Below, piece by piece: positions 21,817 to 33,422 of a stretch of DNA of 64,000 nucleotides (its first letter is position 1; each line of letters opens with the position of its first letter). A program made the position numbers and the translations under genes. The notes under the pieces were generated by a model. The model had not been told where the DNA came from. It made no database searches and saw nothing but the letters and a program-made list of their open reading frames with translations. This DNA comes from Cryptomeria japonica. Its lineage: Eukaryota > Streptophyta > Pinopsida > Cupressales > Cupressaceae. Location of the stretch: NCBI RefSeq assembly GCF_030272615.1, contig NC_081413.1, forward strand, positions 722,265,649-722,329,648, read 5' to 3'.

Positions 21817-22281
21817 GTAAGTGATCAATCTTTAGCCTATGCATTTCTTATTTTTCAAATTTTTGTTGAATTTTTGCAATTTATTTTTCGTTTGAAGTCA
21901 TTTTCCTCATTTTGTCATGTAGTTGAATACGTTTTCTCGTACGACAATGTTTCCTCCTTCTATTTTGTCGTATGGTCATATAGGGTTTGTCGTCTGGTGT
22001 CGCCCCATGATTCGTATGACAATGTTCTTGACTGATCATTGTATCGTGCGATAGGATATGTTTTGTCATATGGACATGTTTGCTCGTGCGTGGTGTAATG
22101 TTTACTTGTACGATTTTCTGCTTGTTTGTGGAAACTCGTATGAAAAACAACAAGCATTTTTTAGAGTCTAAACAACAATTTTTAATTTTTAATCTTGTAT
22201 ATTTGGATTCGCGAGCATGTTTAACATATTTTTAGCGCAAGTTGGATCACATGCTGACAATTTGTATGTTTGATTTTGCAG
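21817..22281 (+). other. Likely intron in 5' leader of antisense gene
   Basis: Donor CG|GTAAGT at 21817 is a near-perfect plant splice site. The acceptor TGATTTTGCAG ends at 22281, 46 bp before the ORF start, and the interval is T-rich. The first exon holds only a very short ORF (ATG at about 21742, stop after eight codons), so this would be a leader intron. It contains the motif array at 21936-22150. Confidence 0.5.
21936..22150. repeat. CGTAYGACAA motif array in leader intron of element B
   Basis: About nine degenerate copies of CTCGTACGACAAT or its reverse complement (TTGTCGTATGG, TTGTCGTCTGG, TTGTCATATGG), spaced 21-30 bp. The same motif family fills part of the gag-side leader at 33885-34160. 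Confidence 0.65.
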
Positions 22282-22326
22282 ATTCAGTTGTCGGATATCT
22301 AGTTTCGGTGTGTATTTCCATCGACG

Positions 22327-24131
22327 ATGAGGCTAGTCCATGGGTTATCAGATGCAGAGAGAGCACATATTGATTTGTGTGGATTCAGATACCTTTTACA
22401 GATTCTTGATATCCGTGTGAATCATGGGATGTTTATTGCTTTAGTTGAGCATTTTCATTCAGAGCATAATACCTTTCATCTATCGATTGGAGAATATAGG
22501 ATTCTGAGGATTTTGATTATTGGAGACAAGGTTGATTATGATACTACTCAGCGACCAAGTGTTTTAGCATTGAGACAAATAATCCATGATGAGACTATTC
22601 TTGAGCGCACCATTACTTGGGATGATTTGATGAGTAGATATGGCGAGCAACATCCTCTGACATGTGTTTTACCAGCTATGATTGCTTGTTTTGTTATGCT
22701 TGATAGAGGACATCAGGGTTTTCTTTGTGGTTGGGCCAGAATGCTTGAGAGGTTGTTGACTCATCCTATGAGATTAGGGTGGGGATCATGCTTGCTTGCG
22801 CACATGTATCATGAGATGCATGAGATTGTGTATCGGGAGGGAAAGAGAATGGCAACTGGTGTTTTAGTTCTACAGATATGGGAATGGGAGCACATCCCAG
22901 TATGTAGACCTATAGTAGATGATTCTAGAGAGATGACACAACCTATTGTTTACTGTTATTCAGGTTATGTTACTCAACCCCATCTAGGCAAGATTGACTA
23001 TTGGAGGAAGCAGTTGGATGATTGATTGCGGTAGTATGGAGACTGTATAGGGGTATAGAGCCGTGGGATGATTGGAGAGCTTAGAGGAAGGACATGTTCA
23101 TGACTCGACCTTTCATTGACAGATTAGTGTCTATCATTGAGCGATTTGTAGTATTTAGGGTGATGAGGCAGTATGGGAGACCACAACGTATATCCCAAGA
23201 GTTCACAACCTATTCTCGATATGGAGAGGAGGAGAGATGAGGATGGGCACCGAGGATATCATATGCGTTGAGCATGTAGGAGTTAGCGGGTTTATAGCCA
23301 AAGAGATGGGATTATCTAGAGGATGTAGCAGATGTGGGGGCATTGCCCCAGTACAGAGATTGGTTTAAGAGACATCCTTTTCCTCAGTTTACAGATCATG
23401 GAGAGCATGCACCTCTTATAGAGGAGGTTGAGGATGAGGCACCTACACAGGCACATGTACCGGGTTAGGTACAGGGATGGGGGCAGGTATAGGGATAGAG
23501 AGCGGATGTACCTAGGTGGGCGGGAGGTGATCCAGAGATTAGTAGCAGCAGGGTACTAGCTAGAGCTAGACAACAACAAAGAGGGGAGGGTGGATCTTTA
23601 GGAGTTGTTGGGGTTGAGGCTGGTGGTGCTAGGGTAGCAGAGGGTGGAGGTGAGGAGGAGAGAGAGACTCCTAGGCAAGTTAGGCAGCAGAGAGATGAGC
23701 AGGGAGGCAGAGAGGGAGATGATGGGAGAGAGCAGGGAGTACCAGACATAGTACAGTCGTTGAGATCGAGGTTGACAGGTTTGCAATCATAGTTGATAAT
23801 GGTGCAAATGCAGCTTGCAGAGCGAGACTGACAACTTGCAGAGGTTAGAGTAGAGTGTGATCGACAGCTTGTTGAGGTCAGAGCAGAGCATGATCGACAT
23901 CTTGTTGAGGTTAGAGAAGAGTGTGATGCTCTTCAACAAGAGGTGTTACATTAGATGAGCCAGATAGCCTATTATGTCACAACTTATAGTGTAGTGGTCC
24001 CAGTAGCACATTAGGTTGTGTCGTATTCTTAGTATATGGCTCAATTTGAGGGAGCTAGGGCACCCAGACAGAACGTTGGTCAGCAGACACCACCTCCTCC
24101 ACCCGACAATGAGGGAGAGGTAGAGAGTTAG
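22327..24131 (+). pseudogene. Antisense plant-mobile-domain (PMD) ORF of element B
   Basis: An ATG at 22327 opens 232 codons on the plus strand. It shows the PMD pattern: TFHLSIGEY, WDDLMSRYG, GWGSCLLAHMYHEM, then VLVLQIWEWEHIPVCRP; after the stop at 23023 the frame shifts and continues with FRVMRQYGRPQRI, the PMD signature xxRQFGxxQxI. Downstream are acidic and Gly/Glu-rich stretches and a heptad-like region near 23840-23940 built of repeats of CDRQLVEVRAE type, then a Pro run and a stop at about 24130. The PMD family is related to transposase-derived genes in plants. At least one frameshift and several TAG/TGA stops break it. Extra antisense ORFs at this place are known in Tat-type elements. 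Confidence 0.8.
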
Positions 24132-25629
24132 ATTTGTTATATCTCCTAGATTTTGTTATATACCCCATTTTTGTAGCCTATGCAATTCTTTCTCCGATGA
24201 GACATTGTATATGACAGTTGATATCATTTGTACTATGGAATATTGAGATTATGATGAGATATACGAGCTCTTGATTTGATTTCATCGTACTTGTGTTGAT
24301 TGATTATGAGATGTCTTTCTATATGCTTTACTCTATATGTATGCATATATTTTTTTAGTATAGATGTATGTAATATGGATGTTTGTTTTTGTTTCTTTTT
24401 ATGCAAATAAATGATGAGAATGAGTAACTAGTAATACAATTGTTTAATTTTTTTTCATGCAATAATGCAAATAAGTATATAATGAAATATATGGATCTAT
24501 ATAAGATGTTCATGTATGCAGCTAACATCTCAATACACAAGTACTCAATCGGACAAACGATGATGAAAAAGAGACCACTTAGTTGAGAAATGACAATTGC
24601 TTTAGACACTCATTCAAAGGATAAAGAGATCATTGTTATCATGCCGAAATCACTTTAAATGCATAAAATTTAGAATGAATGCAACCTAAACCTAGTTACT
24701 AGATTTGGTATGCTTAATTTTCATCACTAAGCATTTTACAAATAGAGAAGACAAAATAGAGTTCCTATCTTTTTATAATCAATATTAATTATCTTGCCTG
24801 CAATGACTCATTGTTTGTTCATATCCTTGGACAGATTATGCATGCATCTGGATTGCACATTAAAGAAATTCCCTCAAATAGACAAAGAAATGACTCCAAC
24901 CTCCCTGTAGCATACAAATTAGCGGAGTCGAGGTATGTGTGGTGATTTCACCTTGATGTGAAGGCACTTATCATAGACACCCAGCCGATTAGATGTTTCC
25001 AGATCATCAGATTCACTCCTACAAGCAGAAAACAAAGAAAAGTATTATGCCCCCAATCCTTGCTCCTATTAGTCAAGATAGACTTCCTCGAGTTACTTAG
25101 AGGGAATAATAATTAAAAACAAATGTAAAAGACAACACACAAAGAAAAATTCAATCATATCTCAAACTATTTAGTGATTGTTTTCAGTAGTCTTGTTTTG
25201 CCTATGTAATCAGTGATAAAACTCTCCAGTAGTTTGGAGACAGGTGACTGACTCGGAGTGGATGACCTGGTACTACCGATAGAAAAATGACTTGGTTGAA
25301 TTACTTAGGACATGTAAATTGATCATTCGATTACCCTAAGACTAGGACAGTGATTTGTTTTAAGCCATGAGGGTTCCAAAAGAACCAGGATGTCACAAAA
25401 GCGACTATAAGTTATATACAAGCAAAAGAAAAGATGTAGGAAAGCGGGAATGAGAACAAGAAATGACAAATTTGCATTGATAAATGGAGCACTTGAGTAC
25501 AAGAGGCGTCTGTTTACCAGTTTTTCACCTGCTTGCCAAATAATCTCTCTCTTTTTTTTAGGACATTTTATGATTTTTAGAATTTTTTCAGACATTTTAG
25601 CTGTACAGGTTGCTAGAGCAGAGAATACT
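24132..25629. other. Element B spacer between antisense ORF and integrase
   Basis: Non-coding, AT-rich. AATAAA at 24406-24411 is a possible poly(A) signal for the antisense gene, about 275 bp after its stop. Nothing else is recognised. Confidence 0.45.
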
Positions 25630-26900
25630 ACGTGAATAATTTCTTCAAGTGAATGGTGTTGATATGCTCATGGAGCTATTCTCCTTCCGATGTTGAGAGT
25701 TGATAGGCACCAGAGCCAAAGACTACAGTAACAATGTAGGGACCTAGCCAGTTGGGTTCAAACTTCCCTTTGTTGTCTCAAAACTGTTGATTTTTAGGAT
25801 TTTCTCTCAAAACAAGGTCACCAACCTGAAATCCTCATTGTTGAACTTTCTTGTTATAACCTCTAGACATTCTCTTTTGATACGCTCTCAGATGATCGAA
25901 CGCCACTTACCGACGTTCATCCAACAACTTGAGTTCTTGCAATCTAGATATTCTGTAGTCTTCATCAGTAACAAGACCCTGCAAGGAAACTCTTAAAGAA
26001 GGTATTTCCACCTCAATAGGTAAGATTGGTTTGGACCCATACACCAAAGAAAAAGGTGTAGCCCCAACAGGTTTTTTGATACTTGTTCTATAAGCCCATA
26101 GTGTAGGATTGAGTTGCAAATGCCAATCCTTTCCAGATTTGTGTTACTATTTTTTGTAAGATAGTCAGTTGATTTTTGTTAGATGCTTTAGCTTGTCCAT
26201 TACCTTGAGGGTAGTATATGGATGACCAGTGTTGTTTGATTTTGAATTTTTCACAGAGCTCTCTAGATCTTTGTTTTTGAACTGCCCTCCATTATCAGTG
26301 ACAATGGAAGAAGGTATCCCATACCCACAGATAATATAGTTAAGGATGAATATAGATACTTGTTTACTAGTTGCTTTGATTAGTGGAACTGCTTCTACCC
26401 ACTTAGTGAAGTACTCAATGATAGTTATAATAAACTTGTGTCCGTTAGATGATGCAAGATATATTTGGCCAATGAGGTCAAACAACCATTGTTGAAAAGG
26501 CCAATGTGTGATGAAAGGTATTAGATCCCTTGCTGGAGCATGTATGAGATTCCCATGTAGCTAACACTTCTCATAAGTTTTAGCAAATTTAATAGCAATT
26601 TTTTCCATATCTGGCCAGTAGTAGCAAGCCCTTAGTAGTTTTCGAGCTAAAGTTAGACCATTTGAGTGAGATCCACAAATAGCTTCATGGACTTAAGATA
26701 ACGTGTGTTAGGACTCTTCATTTTCTAGACACCTAAGCAAAGTACTATCCAAACCTCGCCTAAATAGATCGTTAGCGATGATGAAATACCGTGAAGCATT
26801 TCAGATTAGGTTCCTTTTCTCATTATGGGTAAGATTAGCAGGAATAATTTGGTCACACAAATAAGAGTAAATGTGGCTATAGCGAGATGAGTCATGTCCA
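25630..26900 (-). pseudogene. Integrase of element B
   Basis: Decayed minus-strand coding in three blocks. Zinc domain, about 26690-26540: HEAICGSHSNGLTLARKLL, YYWPDMEK, then TYEKC-stop-LHGN, giving an HHCC layout with a stop in place of Gln. Core, 26165-26485: FDLIGQI with the first Asp, TKWVEAVPL, and IVTDNGGQF with the second Asp near 26290. C-terminal part, 25907-26119 (LWAYRTS, TPFSLVYG) and about 25640-25830 (GFQVGDLVLREN, KGKFEPNWLGPY), the usual beta-barrel end. No chromodomain is seen after it. It would insert element DNA; stops and frame breaks prevent this. Confidence 0.8.
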
Positions 26901-27055
26901 ATTATAGAACAAACCATCTGGGACTCAGGGGAATCATAAGCAAGATAATATAACTCTTCCACCAGGAATTCAAAGCGGAAGTTAGATTCTTATAGCTGGG
27001 GTATAGATGCCAAGGTAGCCATAGCATATGCTGCTCTGTTTGCTGATCTGGGAAT

Positions 27056-27394
27056 CTACTGAAATGATACAGAGGTAAAGTATTTCTTGAGATCATCAAC
27101 CATTCTCTTATAAGGCATCAAGTTCTCATCTCGAGTCTGATATATATCATTGATTTGGTTGATAATCAACTGAGAATCTCCATAGATGTATAGCTCAACA
27201 ACCTTCCATTCGATAGCCAGCTTGATCCCATTTACCAAAGCTTCATATTCTACAACATTGTTTGTGCAAGGAAAGAGAATCTTGTAAGCCTTTCAGATTT
27301 AATATCTTTGAGAAGTGATAAAATGTATTCCAGCACCAGAACCATGTTGAGTGAAAGACCCATCAAAGAACATTTTCCATGATCGCCGAGTAAG
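27056..27394 (-). pseudogene. Second RNase H (aRNH-type) of element B
   Basis: A second RNase H lies between the RT-linked one and integrase. It begins WKMFFDGSFTQHGSGAGI near 27380-27330 (first Asp), loses frame near 27299, then shows VNGIKLAIEWK near 27235 and YIYGDSQLIINQIND near 27190 (Asp), followed by MPYKRMVDDLKKYF. The Glu-containing motif before it is in the broken stretch (VVEYEA appears around 27245-27260 on inspection). A tandem RNase H of this kind is a mark of plant Tat-type Ty3 elements. Confidence 0.75.
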
Positions 27395-27924
27395 GTGCAT
27401 GATGGATTCATCTGGAAATTCTATGTTCAAAGGTTGATTATCTTCAAGCGGAGCATCAACAAGTTGATCTACAATGACCTGTCCTTTGATAGTTTTGCGT
27501 TCTACATATTCAATGTCCCATTTAGCCAATCTTCCTGTAAGTGTTGCTTTGCTGAGAAGGTATTTGAGCAGATCAATCTTAGCCACCAGCTTGATAGAAT
27601 GTGCTAACATGTAGTGTCTTAATTTCTGTGATGTAGAGCCTAATGACAAACAAGCTTTTTCTATGATAGTATAGTTCATCTCATAGGACACCAAGATCCT
27701 GCTGATATAATATATAGATCTTTCCTTTTTATTCTCATCTTGTTGTGCCAAAAGTGCTCCCAGTGATGTATCTGTAGCTGATATGTATAGAATCAATGGT
27801 TTACCTTGAATTGGTGGCATCAATATAGGTGGGTTTGAAAGATAGTCCTTGATTTTTTTAGATGTTGTTCACATTCTTCATCCCAATTGTATTTGACTCC
27901 TTTTCGTAATGCCTTTGTGAATGG
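27395..27924 (-). pseudogene. RT-linked RNase H of element B
   Basis: From about 27823 the minus strand reads LYISATDTSLGALLAQQD, then RSIYYISRIL, NYTIIEKACLSL and KLRHYMLAH, the RNase H pattern that follows Ty3 RT. It continues GRLAKWDIEYVE and IKGQVIVDQLVDAP, the tether that leads to the second RNase H. A run of seven T at about 27850 (plus strand) where eight are needed explains the frame change between RT and this block. Confidence 0.8.
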
Positions 27925-28983
27925 TTAAGCTTTATCTGCTAGCTGAGAGATAAAGAATCTTATTGATTGGAGGCATCCTTGTAAACTTCTCATTTGACTG
28001 ATATTCTTTAGAGGCGACATTTCCATGATAGCCTTAACCTTTTTTGGATCCACTTCAATTCCTTTTGCTGAAACAATATATCCTAGGAGCTTACCAGATG
28101 TAACTCCAAATACACATTTCTTAGGATTTAATCTGAGTTTGAATTTTTCTATTCTATCTAATATTGGACCTAATTCTGATAGATGTGTTGAACTTTTCAT
28201 GAACTTCACTAGAGTGTCATCAACATAATCCTCCATGTTTTTGTGCATCATGTCATAAAAAATTATTGTTACGACTATTTGATAAGTAGCACCTGTGTTC
28301 TTTAAACCAAAGGGAATTACATTCCAGCTTAAAGTTCCCCATGCATAGGTGAATGTTGTTTTCTCTTGATCCTCAGGCGCAATTTTGATCTAATTGTATC
28401 TTGAAAAACCATCCATTAAAGAGTGCATTTCATAGGCAATAGTCCTGTCCACGATCATGTCTATGTTGGGTAGTGGAAAATTATCCTTCGGATAGGCTTT
28501 GTTTAAATCTTTGAAATCGGTGCAAACACGGATTGATTTGTCAGGTTTGAAAACAGGTACAATATTAGATATCCATTCGGCATAATCAATCGCTCTAATG
28601 AATCCATATTTTAGTATTTTTTCTAGCTCAACCTTAACAAGTAACACAACATGAGGATGCATTTTTCGGAGTTTTTGCTTAACAGGTTTAATTCCAGGAG
28701 TGATAGAGAGATGATGCATTATGAGGTCAGGATCTAGACCCGGCATATCAACATATGTCCATGCAAAATTGATCTTCTTTTCCATGAAGAAATCGACAAA
28801 TTCTTTTAGTTCTTTGACTGACAAGGATTGAGCTACATGTATGGTGTGAAGAGCTTCTTCTATTCTAATGTTTACTGGCTGTGTAGGTTCAATTAGCACT
28901 GATGATTGCCCTTGAAAGTGATCAGAAAAAATGTCAAGTATCTCACTTTCAGGTGCCTCAGAGAGGTTTTTACCATTAGGCAT
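27925..28983 (-). pseudogene. Reverse transcriptase of element B
   Basis: Two open blocks in the same minus-strand frame (28390-28983 and 27925-28251) with stops between. Motifs in order: HHLSITPGIKPVKQKLR, VELEKILKYGFIR, SNIVPVFKPDKSIRVCTDF, DLNKAYPKDNFPLPNID, MDGFSRYN with the first catalytic Asp, a stop at 28390 in place of Gln before IKIAPEDQEKT, IPFGLKNTGATYQ, and MEDYVDDTLV, the YVDD box at about 28213. KCVFGVTSGKLLGYIVS and the connection follow. Makes DNA from the element RNA; dead here. Confidence 0.88.
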
Positions 28984-30366
28984 GTCCTTTATTTTTACTA
29001 TTTTTTATTCTAACACCGCCACAGTGTGTTTTTTGCCATCTGAACTCTTATTTTTCTTTTTTTGATTTTTGTGACTAAGATACTTGACCTTTGTTGCTGT
29101 CATGTTCTCACTTTGTTCACTGGTGGAAGAGTCCATTGGTTCAACTGCATTAAGATAACAGGCTAATGTATAGTCATTGGCAAAGGTAGTTATATTCAAA
29201 GGTTGATGTTGAAGAGTAAAGTCAATTAGTTCAGGATGTACCAAGGATAAAGTTTTAACAGGTTTAAGGGAGTTCACGGTATTATCATCATAGCTTCAGA
29301 CCGATAAGTCGAGTTCCAGAAGGCTACCTTCCCTAAGTGTCTCAAGACCAGGAAGAGTTACAACACGATTATTAAAGTGTACATTAATATTTAGGGGATC
29401 TAACCCAACAAACCTACTGCTAGCATCGTCCTCTACTTCAGACTGGGCTACATATCGTGGTTTGATAGTAACAGAGTCAGCAGGTAGAGCCTCGACATTC
29501 ATGACAAAGTGGTCATAGTTTGGTGTTGAATAGGTATTGTCATAAATAGAGCTTACGTCAGAGTGATTAGAGTCATAAGATAAAATTTCTAACTCTTCTT
29601 CAAGTGATTTAGTAAAAGTATGTATAGTATCAATATCTACATCTTTGATGTTGCAAGTTCCTTTGTGATTTGGTTCATTGATCACTTGTATTTGACATAC
29701 CTGTTGACATGACCTTGATGACTCTGTTAGTCTTTGTTGTCTTTTCCATTCAACTTCCTTTGGACTAATGACCGGCCCTGTTTCTGTAGCCTCCAATTCT
29801 TCTTTTGTAGTTCCATACCCAATTTGTTCTATCTTATTAGAGGGAGTAGGTGAAGAATTTTCTTGTGCTCTTTCTTCTTTCAACTGTTGTTCATAGTCTT
29901 CTTGTCTTTTTATTCTGATTTCTTCTATTTCCTTTTGCAGCTTTAAGCATATTATCTCTTGTGCTTCATCTATGATATCATTAGATTCTTCAAGAATTTC
30001 TTTAGTAGATGTATCTGAGAGAGGATCCAGACCCCATTCATACTCATTCGAGTCAGTTTATGAACCATCTATTTGCATTCTACCTGTGTATGTGACCGAA
30101 ATGTTCAGTGGTGCAAACAACTCTTTAATTCCTTCGATTTCTTCTTTCATGTCTTTTGGGACTTCTACTCCTTGTAGTGTTATTGTTGATACAATTAGAA
30201 CTCGATTACCAACTGCTTCTTCTCTCTTGATTGCCAATTCTTCTTGTTTATTTTCATACTCTTCTTAAGTTTGTTGAGTTTTTATTTCCTGTGATATTGA
30301 AGGTAGTATCTTTTTCCTCCACTTAGACTAATGATGAGAAGTATATTTCTGATCTGATGACTTTCT
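28984..30366 (-). pseudogene. Element B linker between G-patch and RT
   Basis: Acidic, low-complexity coding remnants at 29005-29277 and 29296-29883 (minus), with FVGLDPLNINVHFNNR and TLPGLETLREGSLLELDL near the end. A region at about 30050-30130 matches the LFAP...YEWG stretch of element A at 340-540. Several Glu-rich pieces near 29870-29960 could be helical. The function is unknown; shared presence in A and B shows it belongs to the family. Confidence 0.55.
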
Positions 30367-30504
30367 TAGATTATATCCAAGTCCATCTTTATCATTTGTA
30401 GGCTTAGTTTGTAGCTGAATAGGTTCAACAATACCTTCTTGACACTTGCCTAGAGGACTGACACCTGAATATCCCATGTGGTGAATCATCTTATAGCCTG
30501 GACC
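30367..30504 (-). pseudogene. G-patch domain of element B
   Basis: Minus strand from 30504: GPGYKMIHHMGYSG, then PLGKCQEGIVEPIQL, and DGLGYNLRK. The conserved Gly, hydrophobic and Pro positions of the G-patch family are all present over 46 residues without a stop. It is in the same frame as the block before it (30508-30801); a TAA at 30522-30524 stands where element A has Gln. Position after the protease and before RT is the same as in element A. Confidence 0.8.
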
Positions 30505-30507
30505 ATA

Positions 30508-31540
30508 TTATGTCAGGGAAATTTCACAGTGTTGTATTTCTTTGTTTTTACTATTGTCTTTGAAAAGCCATTTGAGAACAACATCCTCTTCTATTTCATC
30601 TGAACGGGAAGTAGAGGACTGTACAAAAATACCATCATAAATGACATTTGGAGTTGAAGTTTGTGGCTTCATAGCCTCTGATGGTTGTCTAGACTGTCTT
30701 GGTGATGGAGGAAGAGACATTAGTGAAAGTACATGTTCTATTTTGTATCCATCCATGCCAGTATATGTGATTTTCAATTTATTTTCTAAATCTTTCATCA
30801 AAGTTGCTGAACTTTCAGCTGTAGAGGCTGCTTTGTTATGAGGAACAAAGGTATCAGTACACTACGTCAATGCATTGCAGGTATAGCTTGTATCAGCATG
30901 ACTACTGACTTCAACTCCATTATAAGGAAATTTCAAGCACTGATGATATGTAGATGGTACTGCTTTCATTTCATGAATCCATGGCTTGCCCAGTAAGATG
31001 TTGTATGAAAGAGGAAGGTCAAGCACTTGAAAAATAACATCTCTTTCGACAGGTCCTACCCTGATTGGTAATAGCACCAGACCTTTAGAGGTTCTCTCTT
31101 CTTCATCATAAGCTTTGATTGTTATTTTCTTTGTTGGATCAATGATATTTTTATAAAATCCAAGCTATGTCAGTAGATTGTAGGTACAAATATTCAACCC
31201 AACGTCTCCATCTATCAAAACATGTTTGACTCTGTGTTTATGGATCATAGCTTCGATGTGTAATGGCTAGATAATTCAATGAATTGTCATCTTCTTCAGA
31301 GAAGGTGAGGTAATGAAGCGAAGTCAGGTGACCCACCATAGATTGAAACCGATCTATATCTAAATCTTTAGGGACATTAGTAGTAAGCAAAGCTTTGTCC
31401 ATGATCTCTCTATGAGCAGAAGAGATCTTAAGCAGTTCAAAAATTGAGATTTGAGTGGTAGTTCTTTTCAATTGTTCGATAATGCTATAACTAGGAGAGG
31501 ATGATGAAACTAGTTGTTTAGATTTAGCTATGATCGTATC
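30508..31540 (-). pseudogene. Retropepsin-like protease region of element B
   Basis: 31238-31471 carries the part before the active site (AHREIMDKALL, VGHLTSLHYLTFSE), which matches element A. The loop LIDGDVGLNICTYN is at about 31225-31185, with Gly-Asp where Ser/Thr-Gly is usual. 30862-31077 reads LPIRVGPVERDVIFQVLDL and YNILLGKPWIHEMKAVPSTY, the C-terminal half. A Ser/Pro-rich stretch then leads to the G-patch. One frame change lies between 31077 and 31238 and there are several stops. Confidence 0.75.
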
Positions 31541-31543
31541 CGG

Positions 31544-33422
31544 TCATCTGTTTGAAGAAGTCGACATGTTTGATGTTGTTTGATCAAGAGTTGAGGAACT
31601 AGCTCCTTGGAGAGTAACCTTCTTTTGAGTGTGAGTCACAACATTTGCAATTTGTGCTTTATTTTGTTTATCTTTGATTCTGATCACAATGCAATACTCG
31701 GATTGGTAAGATTCAATCATGTTGATCACATTGTCATTATTAGTGTAGGTGTAATTGACTTTGGCACCTCCCTTGGATTTTGAGGAATTACCTTGTTCAT
31801 AAGCAGGTAAGGGATCTTTAAAAGCTTTGTGATCAACATTAGTCGTGTGATTTCCAACAACATTTTTTCTAGAATTGATGAGGGCTTGGATCTGATGTTT
31901 GAGTTTCATGCAATTATTTGTTGTATGACCCTTGTTTCAATGATATTCACAGTATTCGTTTTCCCTCCACCATTTGGGTTTAACTTTTGGATCATATGGT
32001 CTAGAGTTGTTTGGCATTATTATTAGATCATTTACCAATAAAGTCTTAAAATTTGATTCATATGATTCTTCCAGAGGAGTGAAATCGCATTTAGGCTTTG
32101 AAAGCTAAGGTTTCTCTTTAAACCACTCTTTTGATTTTTTCGGAGGATTTTCTGCTACAGTTTCAGCAGCTTTGAGTGCTTGTGTGCCACTAGCTAGATT
32201 AAATATTGTGGGTTTTGATTTCGTTTTAACCATGTCTACCACTCCATCATTAACAACGTTTCCATTTTTATCTTTGTCGTATTTCCAATATTTTTTCTTT
32301 TCTTTGGAACTAGAACCTTGTGTTTCTTTCCAAAGTGATATATCTCCTTTCGTTATAAGCACATCTTCCATTCTGAGGGCACTATCTACCATTTTGTTGA
32401 ATGAAGGGTACACTTGCATTCAGATATTGTATTTCAATTCAGGGATCAGCTTATTGACAAAGATATCCATCTTCTTAGAATCTGGAATAGGCCGTGAATA
32501 TCTGGAGAACATCTTTCTCCAATGTTGAAGAAAAGTGAGAAAAGGCTCCCCTGTTTTTTGTTTGGTATTGCAAAGCTCAATCATAGTGACTGGATGATGA
32601 ATGTTATAGGAGTATTGTTGGAGAAATGATTCAACTAATTTTTCAAAAGTTTGAATTCCCATAGGTAGGCTCAAAAACCATTCCATAGCTTGTCCTCCTA
32701 AACTCCTCGAGAAAAGGTGCATGAGATATGTTTGTTCATGCATGAACTCCATACATAAAGAACAAAATTCTCTGACATGGTCTTGAGGATCTGCATTACT
32801 GTCATATTTGTCAAACTTATGAATCTCCACTCTTGAAGGAAATGGAGGCATGCAATTTTTTTTTGTCAAATAGAAATGGGCTTATTGTGTCCAGAGAATA
32901 TTGCTTTGATTATTAATCCTTGTTTTTCATTTATGTGATCTCAGTCTGTAATGCTTGCAATTGTTTGTTTACCAGTGCTAAAGGTGTCTCTCCCTCTTTA
33001 GTGATAAGGGTTTCAATTGTATAATCAATAGGAAGTTTAGCGCCTTTCTTTGCTAGCTCTACGAAATAATCTTCTTTTTCTCTAGCCATGATAATCTTCA
33101 TCATTTTTTGGAAATATTTATCCTTTTGACAACTATTTATAATTGCTTCTATAGGTTCAGAGGCTTTAAAATCGCTAGATGAGGAATCACTGTCATTAGC
33201 ATGGGTGCTGAGGTTGTCATAAGTATCATGTTTAGCAACTTGTATTTCTTGCCTTTCTCCAGACATGGTGGGAGATAAGGGCTGATAAAAAATTGGTAAA
33301 TTTGATGATGAAGGTTTATTAGAGATGGGGTCTTCTACAAAGAATGGATTATCTTTTGATGAAAAGGATAGTCCTTTACCTTTGTCAACTTTCTTGCGAG
33401 AACTTTTGGTTTGAGTAGGCAT
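31544..33422 (-). pseudogene. Gag of element B
   Basis: Begins near 33422 (MPTQTKSSRKK), basic and Ser-rich, then shifts frame before 32869. The core has EIHKFDKYDSNADPQDHV, LMHLFSRSLGGQAMEWFLSL, FLQHWRKMFSRYSRPIP and KKMDIFVNKLIPEL, a standard Ty3 Gag fold region. It continues after a TGA at 32420 with PSFNKMVDSALRMEDVL. The zinc knuckle CEYH-stop-NKGHTTNNC is at about 31960-31915, broken by a TGA at 31937-31939 where element A has Arg. Roles: particle assembly and RNA packaging. Confidence 0.8.

Noticed and set aside
23465-23786. Ser/Pro-rich minus-strand ORFs
   Set aside because: Antisense of the purine-rich Gly/Glu part of the PMD ORF; composition explains them.
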